Positions 27,674-37,064 of a stretch of 46,811 nucleotides of DNA are shown here, in pieces (position 1 is the stretch's first letter; each line of letters starts with the position of its first letter). The stretch covers positions 1 to 46,811 of the forward strand of contig NZ_JAPDDP010000064.1 of the NCBI RefSeq assembly GCF_027587195.1, written 5' to 3'. The notes below the pieces were generated by a model. It was not told the origin of the DNA, did not search any database, and worked only from the letters and a program-made list of their open reading frames with translations. The position numbers and the translations under genes are program-made. Origin of the DNA: Solirubrobacter phytolaccae (lineage in GTDB: Bacteria > Actinomycetota > Thermoleophilia > Solirubrobacterales > Solirubrobacteraceae).

Positions 27674-29170
27674 ATGGGCAAGCTTGGGGGGTTCCTCGAG
27701 ATCGCGCGGGTCGAGCAGCCGGAGCGCAATCCGGCCGAGCGCCTGCACGACTTCAACGAGTTCGTGGAGACGCTGCCGGCCGACGGCGTCCGCGAGCAGG
27801 GCGCGCGCTGCATGGAGTGCGGCGTCCCGTTCTGCCACAACGGCTGTCCGCTCGGGAACCTCATCCCCGACTGGAACGACCTCGTCTACCGGGACCGCTG
27901 GCGCGAGGCGCTGGACCAGCTCCACGCCACCAACAACTTCCCGGAGCTCACCGGCCGGCTCTGCCCCGCCCCGTGCGAGGCGGCGTGCGTGCTGGAGATC
28001 CGCGAGGGTGACGCGGTCTCGATCAAGCAGATCGAGGTCTCGATCATCAACCGCGGCTGGGACGAGGGCTGGATCAAGCCGCAGCCGCCGCTGGTCGAGA
28101 CGGGCCGCACCGTCGCCGTGATCGGCGCCGGCCCGGCGGGCATGGCCGCGGCGCAGCAGCTGCGCCGCGCGGGCCACACCGTCACGGTCTACGAGCGCGA
28201 CGAGGCCGGTGGCGGCCTGGTCCGCTTCGGCGTGCCGCACTTCAAGATCGAGAAGTGGGTCATCGAGCGCCGGCTCGAGCAGCTGATCGCCGAGGGCGTC
28301 GAGTTCCGCTACGGCGTGGACATCGGCAAGGACATCACGCCCGAGGACCTGCGCGCGCAGCACGACGCCGTGGTCATCGCGACCGGCTCGCGCGTCCCGC
28401 GTGACCTGCCGGTGCCCGGCCGCGAGCTGGACGGCGTGCACTACGCGATGGAGTACCTGTACGACCGCGCGCGTGTGCTCGACGGCAACGCGCCCGAAGC
28501 GCCGATCACGGCCGCGGGCAAGCACGTCCTCGTCGTCGGCGGCGGCGACACCGGCGCGGACTGCGTCGGTCACTCGCTGCGCGAAGGTGCCGCTTCGGTG
28601 ACGCAGATCGAGCTGCTCGGCGAGCCGCCCGCCAAGCGCCCGGACGACCTCACGCCGTGGCCGCGCTGGCCCGTGAAGCTGCGCACCTCGTACGCCCTGA
28701 AGGAGGGCGGCGACCGCGACTTCGCGATCTCCACCACCAAGCTCACCGGCAACGGCAAGGTCGAGCAGGTGCACTGGGTCCAGAACAGCGGCCAGCCGCC
28801 GTTCGACGCCGTCCCGGGTACCGAGGAGTCGCACCCGGTCGACCTCGTGCTGCTCGCGATGGGCTTCCTGTCGCCCGAGCAGGATCTGCTGGAAGGGCTG
28901 GGGGTCGAGCGCGACGCGCGCGGCAACGCGAAGGCGGGCGCGTACAGCACCTCCGCCGAGGGCGTGTTCGCCGCGGGTGACGCCCGCCGCGGCCAGTCGC
29001 TGATCGTGTGGGCGATCAACGAGGGGCGCCAGTGCGCCCGCGTCGCCGACCGCTACCTGCGGTCGCTGCCGGCGATCGATCCGCGCGACGAGGAGTCCGC
29101 GGGCACCAGCGACCGCTTCGGGTCTGCGGACCTCGGCGCGGACCCGCCGCAGATCGCTTCGAATTCCTGA
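27674..29170 (+). CDS. gltD: Glutamate synthase (NADPH) small subunit
   Basis: A 498-aa FAD/NADPH-dependent reductase that passes electrons to GltB. Two [4Fe-4S] cysteine groups lie at the N-terminus (CMECGVPFCHNGCPLGNLIP and CPAPCEAAC). The FAD site is VAVIGAGPAGMAAAQQL and the NADPH site VLVVGGGDTGADCVG. A final EGVFAAGDARRGQSLIVWAI closes the FAD domain. A GGGAGG ribosome binding site lies within the end of gltB, immediately before the ATG. The operon is gltB-gltD; no regulator is adjacent. Confidence 0.98.
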   Translation: MGKLGGFLEIARVEQPERNPAERLHDFNEFVETLPADGVREQGARCMECGVPFCHNGCPLGNLIPDWNDLVYRDRWREALDQLHATNNFPELTGRLCPAPCEAACVLEIREGDAVSIKQIEVSIINRGWDEGWIKPQPPLVETGRTVAVIGAGPAGMAAAQQLRRAGHTVTVYERDEAGGGLVRFGVPHFKIEKWVIERRLEQLIAEGVEFRYGVDIGKDITPEDLRAQHDAVVIATGSRVPRDLPVPGRELDGVHYAMEYLYDRARVLDGNAPEAPITAAGKHVLVVGGGDTGADCVGHSLREGAASVTQIELLGEPPAKRPDDLTPWPRWPVKLRTSYALKEGGDRDFAISTTKLTGNGKVEQVHWVQNSGQPPFDAVPGTEESHPVDLVLLAMGFLSPEQDLLEGLGVERDARGNAKAGAYSTSAEGVFAAGDARRGQSLIVWAINEGRQCARVADRYLRSLPAIDPRDEESAGTSDRFGSADLGADPPQIASNS

Positions 29171-29185
29171 GCGCTTGACTTTCGA

Positions 29186-29198
29186 CTACGCCGCGTAG
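29186..29198. promoter_or_regulatory. CTACG-N3-CGTAG palindrome upstream of the first M28 peptidase
   Basis: CTACGCCGCGTAG lies 13 bp before the ATG at 29212, overlapping the AGGAGG ribosome binding site region, with TTGACT (29175-29180) just upstream as a possible -35. The same CTACG-N3-CGTAG arrangement occurs at 32872-32884 before the second M28 peptidase. A repressor bound here would block both transcription start and early elongation. Confidence 0.5.
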
Positions 29199-29211
29199 GA
29201 GGGTGGGCCTC

Positions 29212-30813
29212 ATGAGAGGCCCATTCTCCGCCGCGGCCGTGTTGGCCGCCGGCGTCCTGTTGGCGGGTGCTGGTCCGGCCCTCGCCTCCGGCGGCAACGA
29301 CACGTCCGCCAAGCTGCGCAAGGCCGTCTCCGTCGACGGCATCCGGCTCCACCAGACGGCGCTCAACCTGTTCGGTGAGCTCAAGGACGGCAACCGGCTG
29401 GCGGGGACGCCGGGATACCGGCTGTCGGCGGACTACGTCGAGCTCAACGCGAAGCTCGCGGGGCTCAAGACGAGCCGCCAGGACTTCACGTACGACCTGT
29501 TCTCGCTCGCCGACTGGAAGAAGCCGATCCTCGACGTCCGGCGCGGCAAGAGCTACATCCCGGGCATCGCCGGGTCGATCCCGGGTGGCGACTTCGGCTC
29601 GATGGTGAACACGGTCTCCGGCGACCTGACCGCCCCGGTGTGGGCCGCGGACCTCGTCATCCCGTCACCGGCACCGAACACGTCGACCTCCGGCTGCGAA
29701 GCGTCCGACTTCGCCGGGATGCCGGCGGGCGCGATCGTGCTCATCCAGCGCGGCTTCTGCGGTGAGCTGACCAAGTGGCTCAACGCGCAGGCGGCGGGCG
29801 CCGGCGCGATCGTCTACATCAACGAGGGCAACGTGGGGGTGCCCGGCCGTGAGGACCCGCGCTGGTTCAACCTCGACGGTGCCGGGATCACGATCCCGAT
29901 GACCGCCGCGCAGGTCGCGACCGTGGCCGACCTCGCCGGCAGCGTCCGCCAAGGCCTCGTGGGCAAGACCGTGCGCTTCCGGATCGACTGGCGCACGAAC
30001 CCGGCGGTCCCGACCCAGAACGTGATCGCGGAGACCCGCACCGGCGACCCGAACAAGGTGATCGTCGTCGGCGCGCACCTGGACAGCGTCGGCACCGGCC
30101 CGGGCATCAACGACAACGGCTCCGGCTCGGCCGCGCTGATCGAGTTCGCGCACGAGTTGCGCGGCGTGTACCCGAAGAACAAGATCCGCTTCATCTGGTT
30201 CAGCGCCGAGGAGTCGGGGCTGCTCGGCTCGGAGGCGTACATCGCGAGCCTGCCGGCGAGCGAGCGGGCGAAGATCGCGGCGAACCTGAACTTCGACATG
30301 ATCGGCTCTCCGAACTACGTCAACTTCGTCTACGACGGCGACCTGTCGGACTCGCCGCCGATCGGCGAGGACGTGTTCCACCCGGCCGCGCGGCCGTTCT
30401 CCGCGACGATCGAGAAGCTCTTCCTGGACTACTTCAAGTCCCAGCGGATCCCGACGCTGCCGACCGACTTCGACGGTCGCTCGGACTACGGCCCGTTCAT
30501 CGCCAACGGCATCCCGGCCGGTGGCCTCTTCACCGGCGCCGAGGGCATCAAGACGCCCGAGCAGGCGGCGCTGTTCGGCGGCACCGCGGGTGAGCAGTAC
30601 GACCCGTGCTACCACCTCGGCTGCGACAACGTGTTCAACAACTCCAACCGCGCGCTGGACCAGAACTCGGATGCCGCGGCGCACGTGCTGATCACGCTCG
30701 CGCAGAGCAAGATCCCGGACCGCCCGGCCGTCACGCCGGCGCCGCCGAGCGCGCGCCGGGGCGGGGCCCAGGCGCACGACCACCGCGATCTGCTGACCGC
30801 GATCGATCGCTGA
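29212..30813 (+). CDS. Secreted M28-family metallopeptidase with PA domain
   Basis: A 533-aa exported zinc aminopeptidase-like enzyme. The signal peptide is MRGPFSAAAVLAAGVLLAGA, with cleavage near ALA-SGG. A PA domain (about 150-250, CEASDFAGMPAGAIVLIQRG) is inserted before the M28 catalytic domain. Zinc ligands are visible in VVGAHLDSV (His, Asp), GINDNGSGS (Asp), FSAEESGLLG (Glu-Glu), NFDMIGS (Asp) and the C-terminal CYHLGCDN (His). The ATG with AGGAGG 9 nt upstream was preferred to the GTG at 29203. It is paralogous to the convergent peptidase at 30859-32805 and separated from it by a strong hairpin. It probably degrades extracellular peptides. Confidence 0.95.
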   Translation: MRGPFSAAAVLAAGVLLAGAGPALASGGNDTSAKLRKAVSVDGIRLHQTALNLFGELKDGNRLAGTPGYRLSADYVELNAKLAGLKTSRQDFTYDLFSLADWKKPILDVRRGKSYIPGIAGSIPGGDFGSMVNTVSGDLTAPVWAADLVIPSPAPNTSTSGCEASDFAGMPAGAIVLIQRGFCGELTKWLNAQAAGAGAIVYINEGNVGVPGREDPRWFNLDGAGITIPMTAAQVATVADLAGSVRQGLVGKTVRFRIDWRTNPAVPTQNVIAETRTGDPNKVIVVGAHLDSVGTGPGINDNGSGSAALIEFAHELRGVYPKNKIRFIWFSAEESGLLGSEAYIASLPASERAKIAANLNFDMIGSPNYVNFVYDGDLSDSPPIGEDVFHPAARPFSATIEKLFLDYFKSQRIPTLPTDFDGRSDYGPFIANGIPAGGLFTGAEGIKTPEQAALFGGTAGEQYDPCYHLGCDNVFNNSNRALDQNSDAAAHVLITLAQSKIPDRPAVTPAPPSARRGGAQAHDHRDLLTAIDR

Positions 30814-30822
30814 ACCCGGCGC

Positions 30823-30848
30823 GGGCGGGACGGCGCGCCGTCCCGCCC
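30823..30848. terminator. Bidirectional hairpin terminator between two M28 genes
   Basis: A fully palindromic 26-bp sequence, 13 bp arms GGGCGGGACGGCG / CGCCGTCCCGCCC, sits 10 bp after the first M28 stop and 10 bp before the end of the convergent second M28 gene. No U-tract. Confidence 0.75.
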
Positions 30849-30858
30849 ACCGCCATGG

Positions 30859-32805
30859 CTAGCGCTGGACCTTCGACCCGCGCCAGTCCGACTTCACGAC
30901 GGCCCGCGCGCTCCGCTGCTTGGCGGTGACGGCCCGCGCGGCGCCGCCACCCGCGTTCGCGAGCGTCCGCGCCGCGTACCTGCCGGTCACGTACGCCGCG
31001 CCCTGGCTGAGCTGCTCGAACGCGGTCCAGTCGATGTTGTCGATCGTGTCGCCCGCGCCGTGGTAGTTGACGTCGAAGGCGACGTTCGGCAGCCCACCCC
31101 ACTTGGTCGCCTGCGCCGCGGACTTGAGCTCCTCGGCGCCGGAGAACAGGCCACCTGCCGGCGTGCCGTTGTCCTGGAAGGCCTGGTAGTCCGAGCGGCC
31201 GTCGAACGCGGTCGGCTCCGTCGCGAGGCCCTGCGCGGCGAAGTAGTCCACGAACGCCTTCTCGATCTCCGCCGACCCCGGGTTCACGTCCGGCGCGGAG
31301 GCCGGCGGCGTGGAGTCGGAGAAGTCGCCGTCGTAGACGAGCTTCGCGTGGTTGGGGGAGCCGAGCATGTCGAAGTTGAGGTTCATCGCGATGTTCGCGA
31401 AGGCCGCGTCGGAGAGCTGGTTCACGTATTCGGTCGAGCCGATCAGGCCCTCCTCCTCGGCGCCCCACCAGGCGAAGCGCACCTTGTTCGCGGGCGCGCC
31501 CAGCTTCGCCAGCTGCACCGCGAGCTCGAGGTTGAACGCCGAGCCGGTGCCGTTGTCGTTGATGCCCGGGCCCTCGGGGACCGAGTCCAGGTGCGAGCCG
31601 ACGAGCACGACCTTGCCCGGGTCGCCGCCGGGCGTCTCGGCGATGATGTTCGACGTCGAGCGCTCCTCGGTCCGGGTCGAGGTGTCCAGGTGCACGGTCG
31701 CGCCCTGCAGGGCCACGCCCTCGGCGTAGGAGACGCTGACGGACGGGATGCCGACCGCGACGCCGAGCGTGCCCGCGAACAGGTCCGTGCGCTCGGGGTC
31801 GGCGGAGTCGCCCTGGTTGAAGACGATCGCGCCGGCCGCGCCCGCGTCCTCGGCGTTGGCGATCTTGACGGCGAAGTCGCACGTGCCCCGCTGCACGAGC
31901 GCGATCTCGCCGGGCTGGAGCGCCGCGAAGTCGCCCGCCTCGCAGCCGCTGGTGCTGGCGCGCGGCGGGGTCGTGTTGATGTCGATCGCGCGCACCGCGG
32001 CCGTGACGTCGCCCGAGCCGGAGTAGTCGAACTGGGCGAAGTCCGTGTACTCGACGAAGCTGCGCGGCGTGGGCAGCGTCTGCTCCATCACCGGCGTCGC
32101 GAGCGTGCGGAAGAAGAGGAAGTCGAAGGGCTGCACCTGCGGCGTGTAGCCGGCGGCGCGCAGCGTGCTGACGACGTAGGCCTGGGTGGCGCCGTAGCCG
32201 GCGAGGCCCGAGGCGCGGTTGCCGCCGTTGAAGGTCGCGATCTCCTGCAGCGCGTCCAGGTGGCGACGCAGGCCGGCGGCGGTGATGACCCGCTTGGCGG
32301 TGTCGGCCGAGACCGGGGCCGGCGTGGGCGCCGGCGGCTGGGGCGCCGGGGGCGCGGGCGGGACCGGGGCGGGCTTGACGCTGATCTTGATCCGCCCGGC
32401 GGTCTTGCACGTCGAGGACGGCGAGCCGGTGCGGCGCACGCAGGCGACGAGCGAGTACGTGCCCGCCTTGAGCGTCGCCGGCACGGTGATCGACAGCGAC
32501 AGCGAGCGGGCCTTGCCGGACTTGAGCGACTTTACGGCGTAGCCCTTCAGGTTCGTCTTCGAACCTTTCGCCGGCCGCAGCGACAACGTCAGCCGGCCCG
32601 CGGCGGCCTTGCGGCCCTTGGCGTTCGCGACGCGCGCGGTGAGCTTGAACGTGCTCCCGGTCTCGGCGCTCGCGGGCGGCTTGCCGACCCGGCTGACGCT
32701 CAGCTTGGCGGCCGGCTTCGGCTTGGCCGCGTGCGCCGCGGTGGGCGCGAGCGCACAGACGAGGGCTACACCGCAGGTGGCGGCACGCAGGGCGTGACTC
32801 AGCAC
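30859..32805 (-). CDS. Secreted M28-family metallopeptidase with Ig-like N-terminal domain
   Basis: A 648-aa exported enzyme. The signal peptide is LRAATCGVALVCALAPTAAH, with cleavage near AHA-AKP. A basic beta-sandwich domain (about 30-145) and a Pro-rich linker (about 146-165) precede the PA-containing M28 catalytic domain. Ligand motifs are VLVGSHLDSV, GINDNGTGS, WWGAEEEGLIG, NFDMLGS and VNYHGAGDT. The GTG start follows AGGAGG by 5 nt. It shares architecture and many short motifs with the convergent peptidase at 29212 (for example FDGRSDY), so they are ancient paralogues. CTACG-N3-CGTAG at 32872-32884 lies 67 bp upstream. Confidence 0.95.
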   Translation of the reverse strand: MLSHALRAATCGVALVCALAPTAAHAAKPKPAAKLSVSRVGKPPASAETGSTFKLTARVANAKGRKAAAGRLTLSLRPAKGSKTNLKGYAVKSLKSGKARSLSLSITVPATLKAGTYSLVACVRRTGSPSSTCKTAGRIKISVKPAPVPPAPPAPQPPAPTPAPVSADTAKRVITAAGLRRHLDALQEIATFNGGNRASGLAGYGATQAYVVSTLRAAGYTPQVQPFDFLFFRTLATPVMEQTLPTPRSFVEYTDFAQFDYSGSGDVTAAVRAIDINTTPPRASTSGCEAGDFAALQPGEIALVQRGTCDFAVKIANAEDAGAAGAIVFNQGDSADPERTDLFAGTLGVAVGIPSVSVSYAEGVALQGATVHLDTSTRTEERSTSNIIAETPGGDPGKVVLVGSHLDSVPEGPGINDNGTGSAFNLELAVQLAKLGAPANKVRFAWWGAEEEGLIGSTEYVNQLSDAAFANIAMNLNFDMLGSPNHAKLVYDGDFSDSTPPASAPDVNPGSAEIEKAFVDYFAAQGLATEPTAFDGRSDYQAFQDNGTPAGGLFSGAEELKSAAQATKWGGLPNVAFDVNYHGAGDTIDNIDWTAFEQLSQGAAYVTGRYAARTLANAGGGAARAVTAKQRSARAVVKSDWRGSKVQR

Positions 32806-32839
32806 CAGAACCTCCTGTTTGTTGGGGAGACGAAAACTC

Positions 32840-32858
32840 GTTCCGATACGGCCGGAAC
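32840..32858. promoter_or_regulatory. Inverted repeat GTTCCG-N7-CGGAAC in the divergent region
   Basis: A 6-bp inverted repeat 35 bp upstream of the second M28 start, within its probable leader or promoter. Possibly a second operator or mRNA hairpin; weak evidence alone. Confidence 0.25.
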
Positions 32859-32871
32859 CCGTACCCGCTTA

Positions 32872-32884
32872 CTACGTACCGTAG
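32872..32884. promoter_or_regulatory. CTACG-N3-CGTAG palindrome upstream of the second M28 peptidase
   Basis: CTACGTACCGTAG, extended by one further pair (A...T) to 15 bp, in the region between the divergent M28 (32805) and RTX/LVIVD (33046) genes. It has the same half-sites and spacing as 29186-29198, suggesting a shared DNA-binding regulator. Confidence 0.5.
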
Positions 32885-32920
32885 TCACGGCTTCCCTATG
32901 AGAATCGGCCCACCACGTTT

Positions 32921-32939
32921 GAAACCTGGTGTAGGTTTC
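32921..32939. promoter_or_regulatory. Inverted repeat GAAACCT-N5-AGGTTTC
   Basis: Perfect 7-bp inverted repeat with a 5-nt spacer, in an AT-rich part of the divergent gap and 107 bp before the ATG at 33046. Position and symmetry fit an operator or promoter-proximal hairpin for the LVIVD/RTX gene. The rest of the 32806-33045 gap contains no ORF I would support. Confidence 0.35.
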
Positions 32940-33045
32940 CCATGAGGTCGGCATGAGGCCAAGCGCACGGCTTTTGAGAGGGGCCGTGCTCCAGGGCGTT
33001 GGGGCTCGCGCCGGCAGGGACAGTTGAGAGGGAAGTAGAGGGGCG

Positions 33046-35925
33046 ATGGGATTGCCTAACCGGAGGGTGCTTGGCGCAGCCATGGCTGCGGTCGTTCTCG
33101 GTCCGCTTGCGATAGCGGGAACCGCCGACGCGGTCGACATGAAACGACCGTCGGTGTTCCAACGCGGAGCGACGGGCGCGGCGTCGTTGTCGGACGGGAT
33201 CACGACAGGACCCGCGGGTTCGTTCCAGGCCGCGGGTGTCCGCACGGCGACGTTCTCGACCACGGGCCAGCACGGCGTCAACGTCGATCACCTGCCGACC
33301 GCGAAGGAGCACGTCGAGCTGCTCGGCAAGCTCGAGCTCGAGACCCCCGCGGAGTACCGCTACAACCCGTCGACCGGTGCGCCGGACCCGACGCAGCCGG
33401 GCCTCGTGGCGGGCCAGATCGCCGACGTGTCGGTCTACAAGAACGCGGCCTACCTCGCGTCCTGGTCCGAGCCGAGCTGCAAGCGCGGCGGCTTCTTCTC
33501 GGTCGACATCACCGACCCCGCCAAGCCGAAGCAGCTGGCGTTCGTGCCCGCCCTCGAGGACACCTACCACGGTGAGGGCACGCACACGATCACGCTGGAC
33601 ACGGCGAGCTTCAAGGGCGACGTGCTGGCGGTCAACAACGAGTCCTGCGGCCCGGTCGGCGAGGGCGGCTTCGACCTCTACGACGTGAGCGACCCGGCCA
33701 ACCCGAAGACGCTGGTCCAGGCCGCCGGCGACCGCACCCCGGACGACGACACGGCGTCCGGCGAGGACCCGTCGGTCGCGGCCAACAGCGCCCACTCGAT
33801 CTTCATCTGGCAGGACGGCGCGAAGGCCTACGCCGTCATCGTGGACAACACCGAGGCCCACGACGTCGACATCTTCGACATCACCGACCCGCGCAACCCG
33901 GTCTTCGTCGCCGACCTCGACCTGTTCGAGGTCGCCGAGGCGCAGGACGTGGACATCGCCGACACCGGCGCCAACGGCCAGCTCGGCTTCCTGCACGACA
34001 TGACCGTCAAGCACATCAACGGCGTGCCGGTGATGCTGGCGTCCTACTGGGACGCGGGCTACATCAAGCTCAACGTCGCCGACCCGGCGAACCCCGTGAT
34101 CCTCGGTGACACCGACTTCGGCGAGGAGGATCCGCTCGTCGACATCCCGGGCACCGACGAGCCGTGGTCGCTGCCGGAGGGCAACGGCCACCAGGGCGAG
34201 TTCAGCCACGACAACAAGTACATCCTGGCCGCGGACGAGGACTTCGACCAGTACCGCGCGATCGGCCTGATCGACGAGGAGGAGTTCGGGCTGCTGCAGT
34301 TCACCGCGTGGGGCAACCCGTCCCAGGGGCCGGCGGTCACGCCGAGCACGCCGCTCGAGGGCACCGTCGTCTACATCGGGCAGGCCTGCAACCCGGCGAC
34401 GATCCCGGCGGCGACCGGGACCGCGACGATCGCCGTCGCCGAGCGCGGCGGCACCCTCCCGGACGGCGTCACCGCCTGCGGCTTCCAGAACAAGGCGGAG
34501 AACGCCGACACCGCGGGCTACGACGGTCTCGTCATCATGAACAACGCGACGAACGCCGCTCCGCAGTGCGACAACGGTGTGATCAACATGTCGTTCGCGG
34601 GCTACACCCGTGACCTCATCTCCGTGATGGTCACGCGCGAGGTCGGCATGCTCATGCTCGGCGCCTACGACCCGGACACGTACTTCTGCAACCCGGGCGG
34701 AACGATGACGCCGGCGCCGGCGATCGGCACCGTAGGCAACCCGATCAGCCTCTCCGGCGCCTTCGACGGCTGGGGCTACACGCACCTGTACGACAACTCG
34801 GGAGCGGACCCGGTCGCGGTCGACCACTTCGCGATCGAGGAAGCCCTCGACGAGCGCTTCGCCGTCGGCTTCGGCGATCTGTCGGTGCACGAGTTCGCGA
34901 CCGACCCGACGGAGAACCTGGCGTACACCTCGTACTACGCGGGCGGCCTGCGCGTGCTCGGCTTCGGGCCCGGCGGCCTCGAGGAGGTCGGCAAGTTCAT
35001 CGACAAGGGCGGCAACAACTTCTGGGGCGTGGAGACCTACACCCAGAACAACCAGCGCCTGATCGCCGCCTCCGACCGTGACCACGGCCTGTACCTGCTC
35101 AAGTACACGGGCAAGGGCGCGGCGGCGGCCCCGACGTGCTTCAACGTCGGCGTCAACGGCGCGCAGAACGCGGCGTCCAGCTTCGACCTGAGCTGCACGG
35201 ACGCCAACAGCAACCCGCTCACGTACTCGATCGTCTCTCAGCCGGCGAACGGCACGCTGACGGTCGAGGGCAAGACGGTGCGCTACACGCCGAACGCCGG
35301 CTTCACCGGCACGGACTCGTTCACCTACACCGCCAACGACGGCGCCGCGAGCTCGGCTCCGGCGTCGGCGAGCGTGGCGGTCGCCGTTCCGGTGCCCGCT
35401 CCGGGCCCCGGCCCGACGCCGCAGCCCGGCCCGAAGGCGGGCGCGTGCGCGAACGACATCTTCGGCACGGTGGCGCGCGACCTGATGGCCGGTACGGGCG
35501 TCGGCGAGCGGCTCATCGGTGGGCGCGGCAACGACGTGATCGACGGCAACGGCGGCGCCGACTGCCTGCTGGGCGAGGCCGGCAACGACCAGCTCAGCGG
35601 TGGCCTCGGTGACGACGACCTCACGGGTGCGGCCGGCAACGACACGCTCGAGGGCGACGCGGGCAAGGACGAGCTCTCCGGCGGTGCCGGGACCGACCTG
35701 CTCGACGGCGGCAGCGGCAACGACTCGCTCAGCGGCGGCGACGGCGCGGACAAGATCGTGGCCGGCGCGGGCACCGACTCCGTCAAGGGCGGGGCCGGCA
35801 ACGACACGATCAGCGTCCGCGGCGGCGGGCGCGACACGGTCGACTGCGGCGCGGGTCGCGACACCGTGACCGCTGACAAGACGGACCGCGTGAACCGCAA
35901 CTGCGAGGTGGTCCGGCGCAAGTAG
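33046..35925 (+). CDS. Secreted LVIVD-repeat / PA / RTX calcium-binding protein
   Basis: A 959-aa exported multidomain protein. The signal peptide is about residues 1-30 ([19 protein letters not shown]). LVIVD-type beta-propeller repeats occur between about 115 and 430 ([44 protein letters not shown]) and resume near 610-690. A PA-like domain is inserted at about 435-560. A cadherin/Big-like domain follows (about 700-785, [19 protein letters not shown]). After a Pro-rich linker come RTX nonapeptides (about 805-940: [27 protein letters not shown]), which bind calcium. AGAGGGG precedes the ATG. The gene overlaps the next by its stop codon. It is probably a cell-surface or secreted adhesin/structural protein. 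Confidence 0.92.
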   Translation: MGLPNRRVLGAAMAAVVLGPLAIAGTADAVDMKRPSVFQRGATGAASLSDGITTGPAGSFQAAGVRTATFSTTGQHGVNVDHLPTAKEHVELLGKLELETPAEYRYNPSTGAPDPTQPGLVAGQIADVSVYKNAAYLASWSEPSCKRGGFFSVDITDPAKPKQLAFVPALEDTYHGEGTHTITLDTASFKGDVLAVNNESCGPVGEGGFDLYDVSDPANPKTLVQAAGDRTPDDDTASGEDPSVAANSAHSIFIWQDGAKAYAVIVDNTEAHDVDIFDITDPRNPVFVADLDLFEVAEAQDVDIADTGANGQLGFLHDMTVKHINGVPVMLASYWDAGYIKLNVADPANPVILGDTDFGEEDPLVDIPGTDEPWSLPEGNGHQGEFSHDNKYILAADEDFDQYRAIGLIDEEEFGLLQFTAWGNPSQGPAVTPSTPLEGTVVYIGQACNPATIPAATGTATIAVAERGGTLPDGVTACGFQNKAENADTAGYDGLVIMNNATNAAPQCDNGVINMSFAGYTRDLISVMVTREVGMLMLGAYDPDTYFCNPGGTMTPAPAIGTVGNPISLSGAFDGWGYTHLYDNSGADPVAVDHFAIEEALDERFAVGFGDLSVHEFATDPTENLAYTSYYAGGLRVLGFGPGGLEEVGKFIDKGGNNFWGVETYTQNNQRLIAASDRDHGLYLLKYTGKGAAAAPTCFNVGVNGAQNAASSFDLSCTDANSNPLTYSIVSQPANGTLTVEGKTVRYTPNAGFTGTDSFTYTANDGAASSAPASASVAVAVPVPAPGPGPTPQPGPKAGACANDIFGTVARDLMAGTGVGERLIGGRGNDVIDGNGGADCLLGEAGNDQLSGGLGDDDLTGAAGNDTLEGDAGKDELSGGAGTDLLDGGSGNDSLSGGDGADKIVAGAGTDSVKGGAGNDTISVRGGGRDTVDCGAGRDTVTADKTDRVNRNCEVVRRK

Positions 35926-35927
35926 TG

Positions 35928-37064
35928 ATGGACACTCTGGGCGGGCGCTCCGGCGCCCGCCCGTTGTGGTGGCTGGTCGTGCTCACGCTGGCGCTGCTCG
36001 TGGCGGCGCCGGCGGGGGCGCGCAGCGAGGCCGCCGCCCCGCTCCCGCACTGCGCGGGCGGGAGCGGCCGGACGATGGACGACTCGGTGCCGCCGCCGCC
36101 CGACGACCGCGACTGCGACTTCGTCAAGGACAACGTCGACAACTGCCCGCCGCCACCCGGCACGAGCGAGGATCTGCGCACGCGCAATCCGAACCAGGCC
36201 GACTCGGATGGCGACGCGACGGGTGACTGGTGCGAGGCCGACGACGACGCCGACGGCGTCCCGGACTGGAGCGACGGGCAGGTCGAGTACAACTCGACGC
36301 GCGTCAAGCGCGACAACTGCCGGACGATCGTCAACCCGCTGCAGGAGGACGACAACCACAACGGGGTCGGCAACCTCTGCGAGTTCGACACGGACCGCGA
36401 CGGGCACTTCGACACCGAGGACAACTGCCCGAACGCGCCCAACCCGGACCAGTCGGACCTCGACAGCGACCGGGTCGGCGACGTCTGCGACAACGACGAC
36501 GACGGCGACTACACGCGTGACGGCGAGGACAACTGCCCGCTGATCCCGAACCCCGACCAGCTCGACGCGGACGCGGACGGCATCGGTGCGATGTGCGACG
36601 ACAACGACACGCCGCCCGCCCCGCCCGACCCCACCCCCGTGCCGACCGTGCCGGGCAGCGGTGACGGCGGTCCCGACACGCCGGGCGGCGGCACCGCGAA
36701 CGTCAACGACCGGCAGGCGCCACGGGTGACCGTGCGCGTCGCGTTCTCCCCGCGTGTGGACGAGGTGCAGGACGGGCTCGTCGTGCGGGTGACCTGCTCG
36801 GAGGCGTGCGCGGCCAAGGCGGCGTTGACGGTCTCCAAGGCTACTTCGCGCAAGCTCAAGCTGCGTTCCGGCCTGACCACGGTCGGGAGCGGCGAGGCGA
36901 GCCTGGAGGCCGCGGCCTCCACCTACGCGTTCGTGCGCTTCGACGCCCGCGCGAAGGCTCGCCTCCTGAAGGCCAAGCGCACCGAGCTCACGCTCAAGCT
37001 CACGATCACCGACCCGTCCGGCAATGTGCGGCGCGTGTCGGAGTCGTTGTCGTTGCGCCGCTAG
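35928..37064 (+). CDS. Secreted thrombospondin type 3 repeat protein
   Basis: A 378-aa exported protein. Residues 1-32 form a signal peptide (WWLVVLTLALLVAAPAGA). Residues about 55-220 hold TSP3-like Asp-rich calcium-binding repeats (DRDCDFVKDNVDNCP, DSDGDATGDWCEADDDADG, DTDRDGHFDTEDNCP, DLDSDRVGDVCDNDDDGD). A Pro/Gly linker is followed by a basic beta-sandwich C-terminal domain ending TITDPSGNVRRVSESLSLRR. The ATG is 2 nt after the stop of the RTX gene (TAGTGATG; a GTG at 35925 overlaps the stop), so the genes are cotranscribed and coupled. It shares its last four bases, CTAG, with the convergent gene's stop. Confidence 0.9.
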   Translation: MDTLGGRSGARPLWWLVVLTLALLVAAPAGARSEAAAPLPHCAGGSGRTMDDSVPPPPDDRDCDFVKDNVDNCPPPPGTSEDLRTRNPNQADSDGDATGDWCEADDDADGVPDWSDGQVEYNSTRVKRDNCRTIVNPLQEDDNHNGVGNLCEFDTDRDGHFDTEDNCPNAPNPDQSDLDSDRVGDVCDNDDDGDYTRDGEDNCPLIPNPDQLDADADGIGAMCDDNDTPPAPPDPTPVPTVPGSGDGGPDTPGGGTANVNDRQAPRVTVRVAFSPRVDEVQDGLVVRVTCSEACAAKAALTVSKATSRKLKLRSGLTTVGSGEASLEAAASTYAFVRFDARAKARLLKAKRTELTLKLTITDPSGNVRRVSESLSLRR

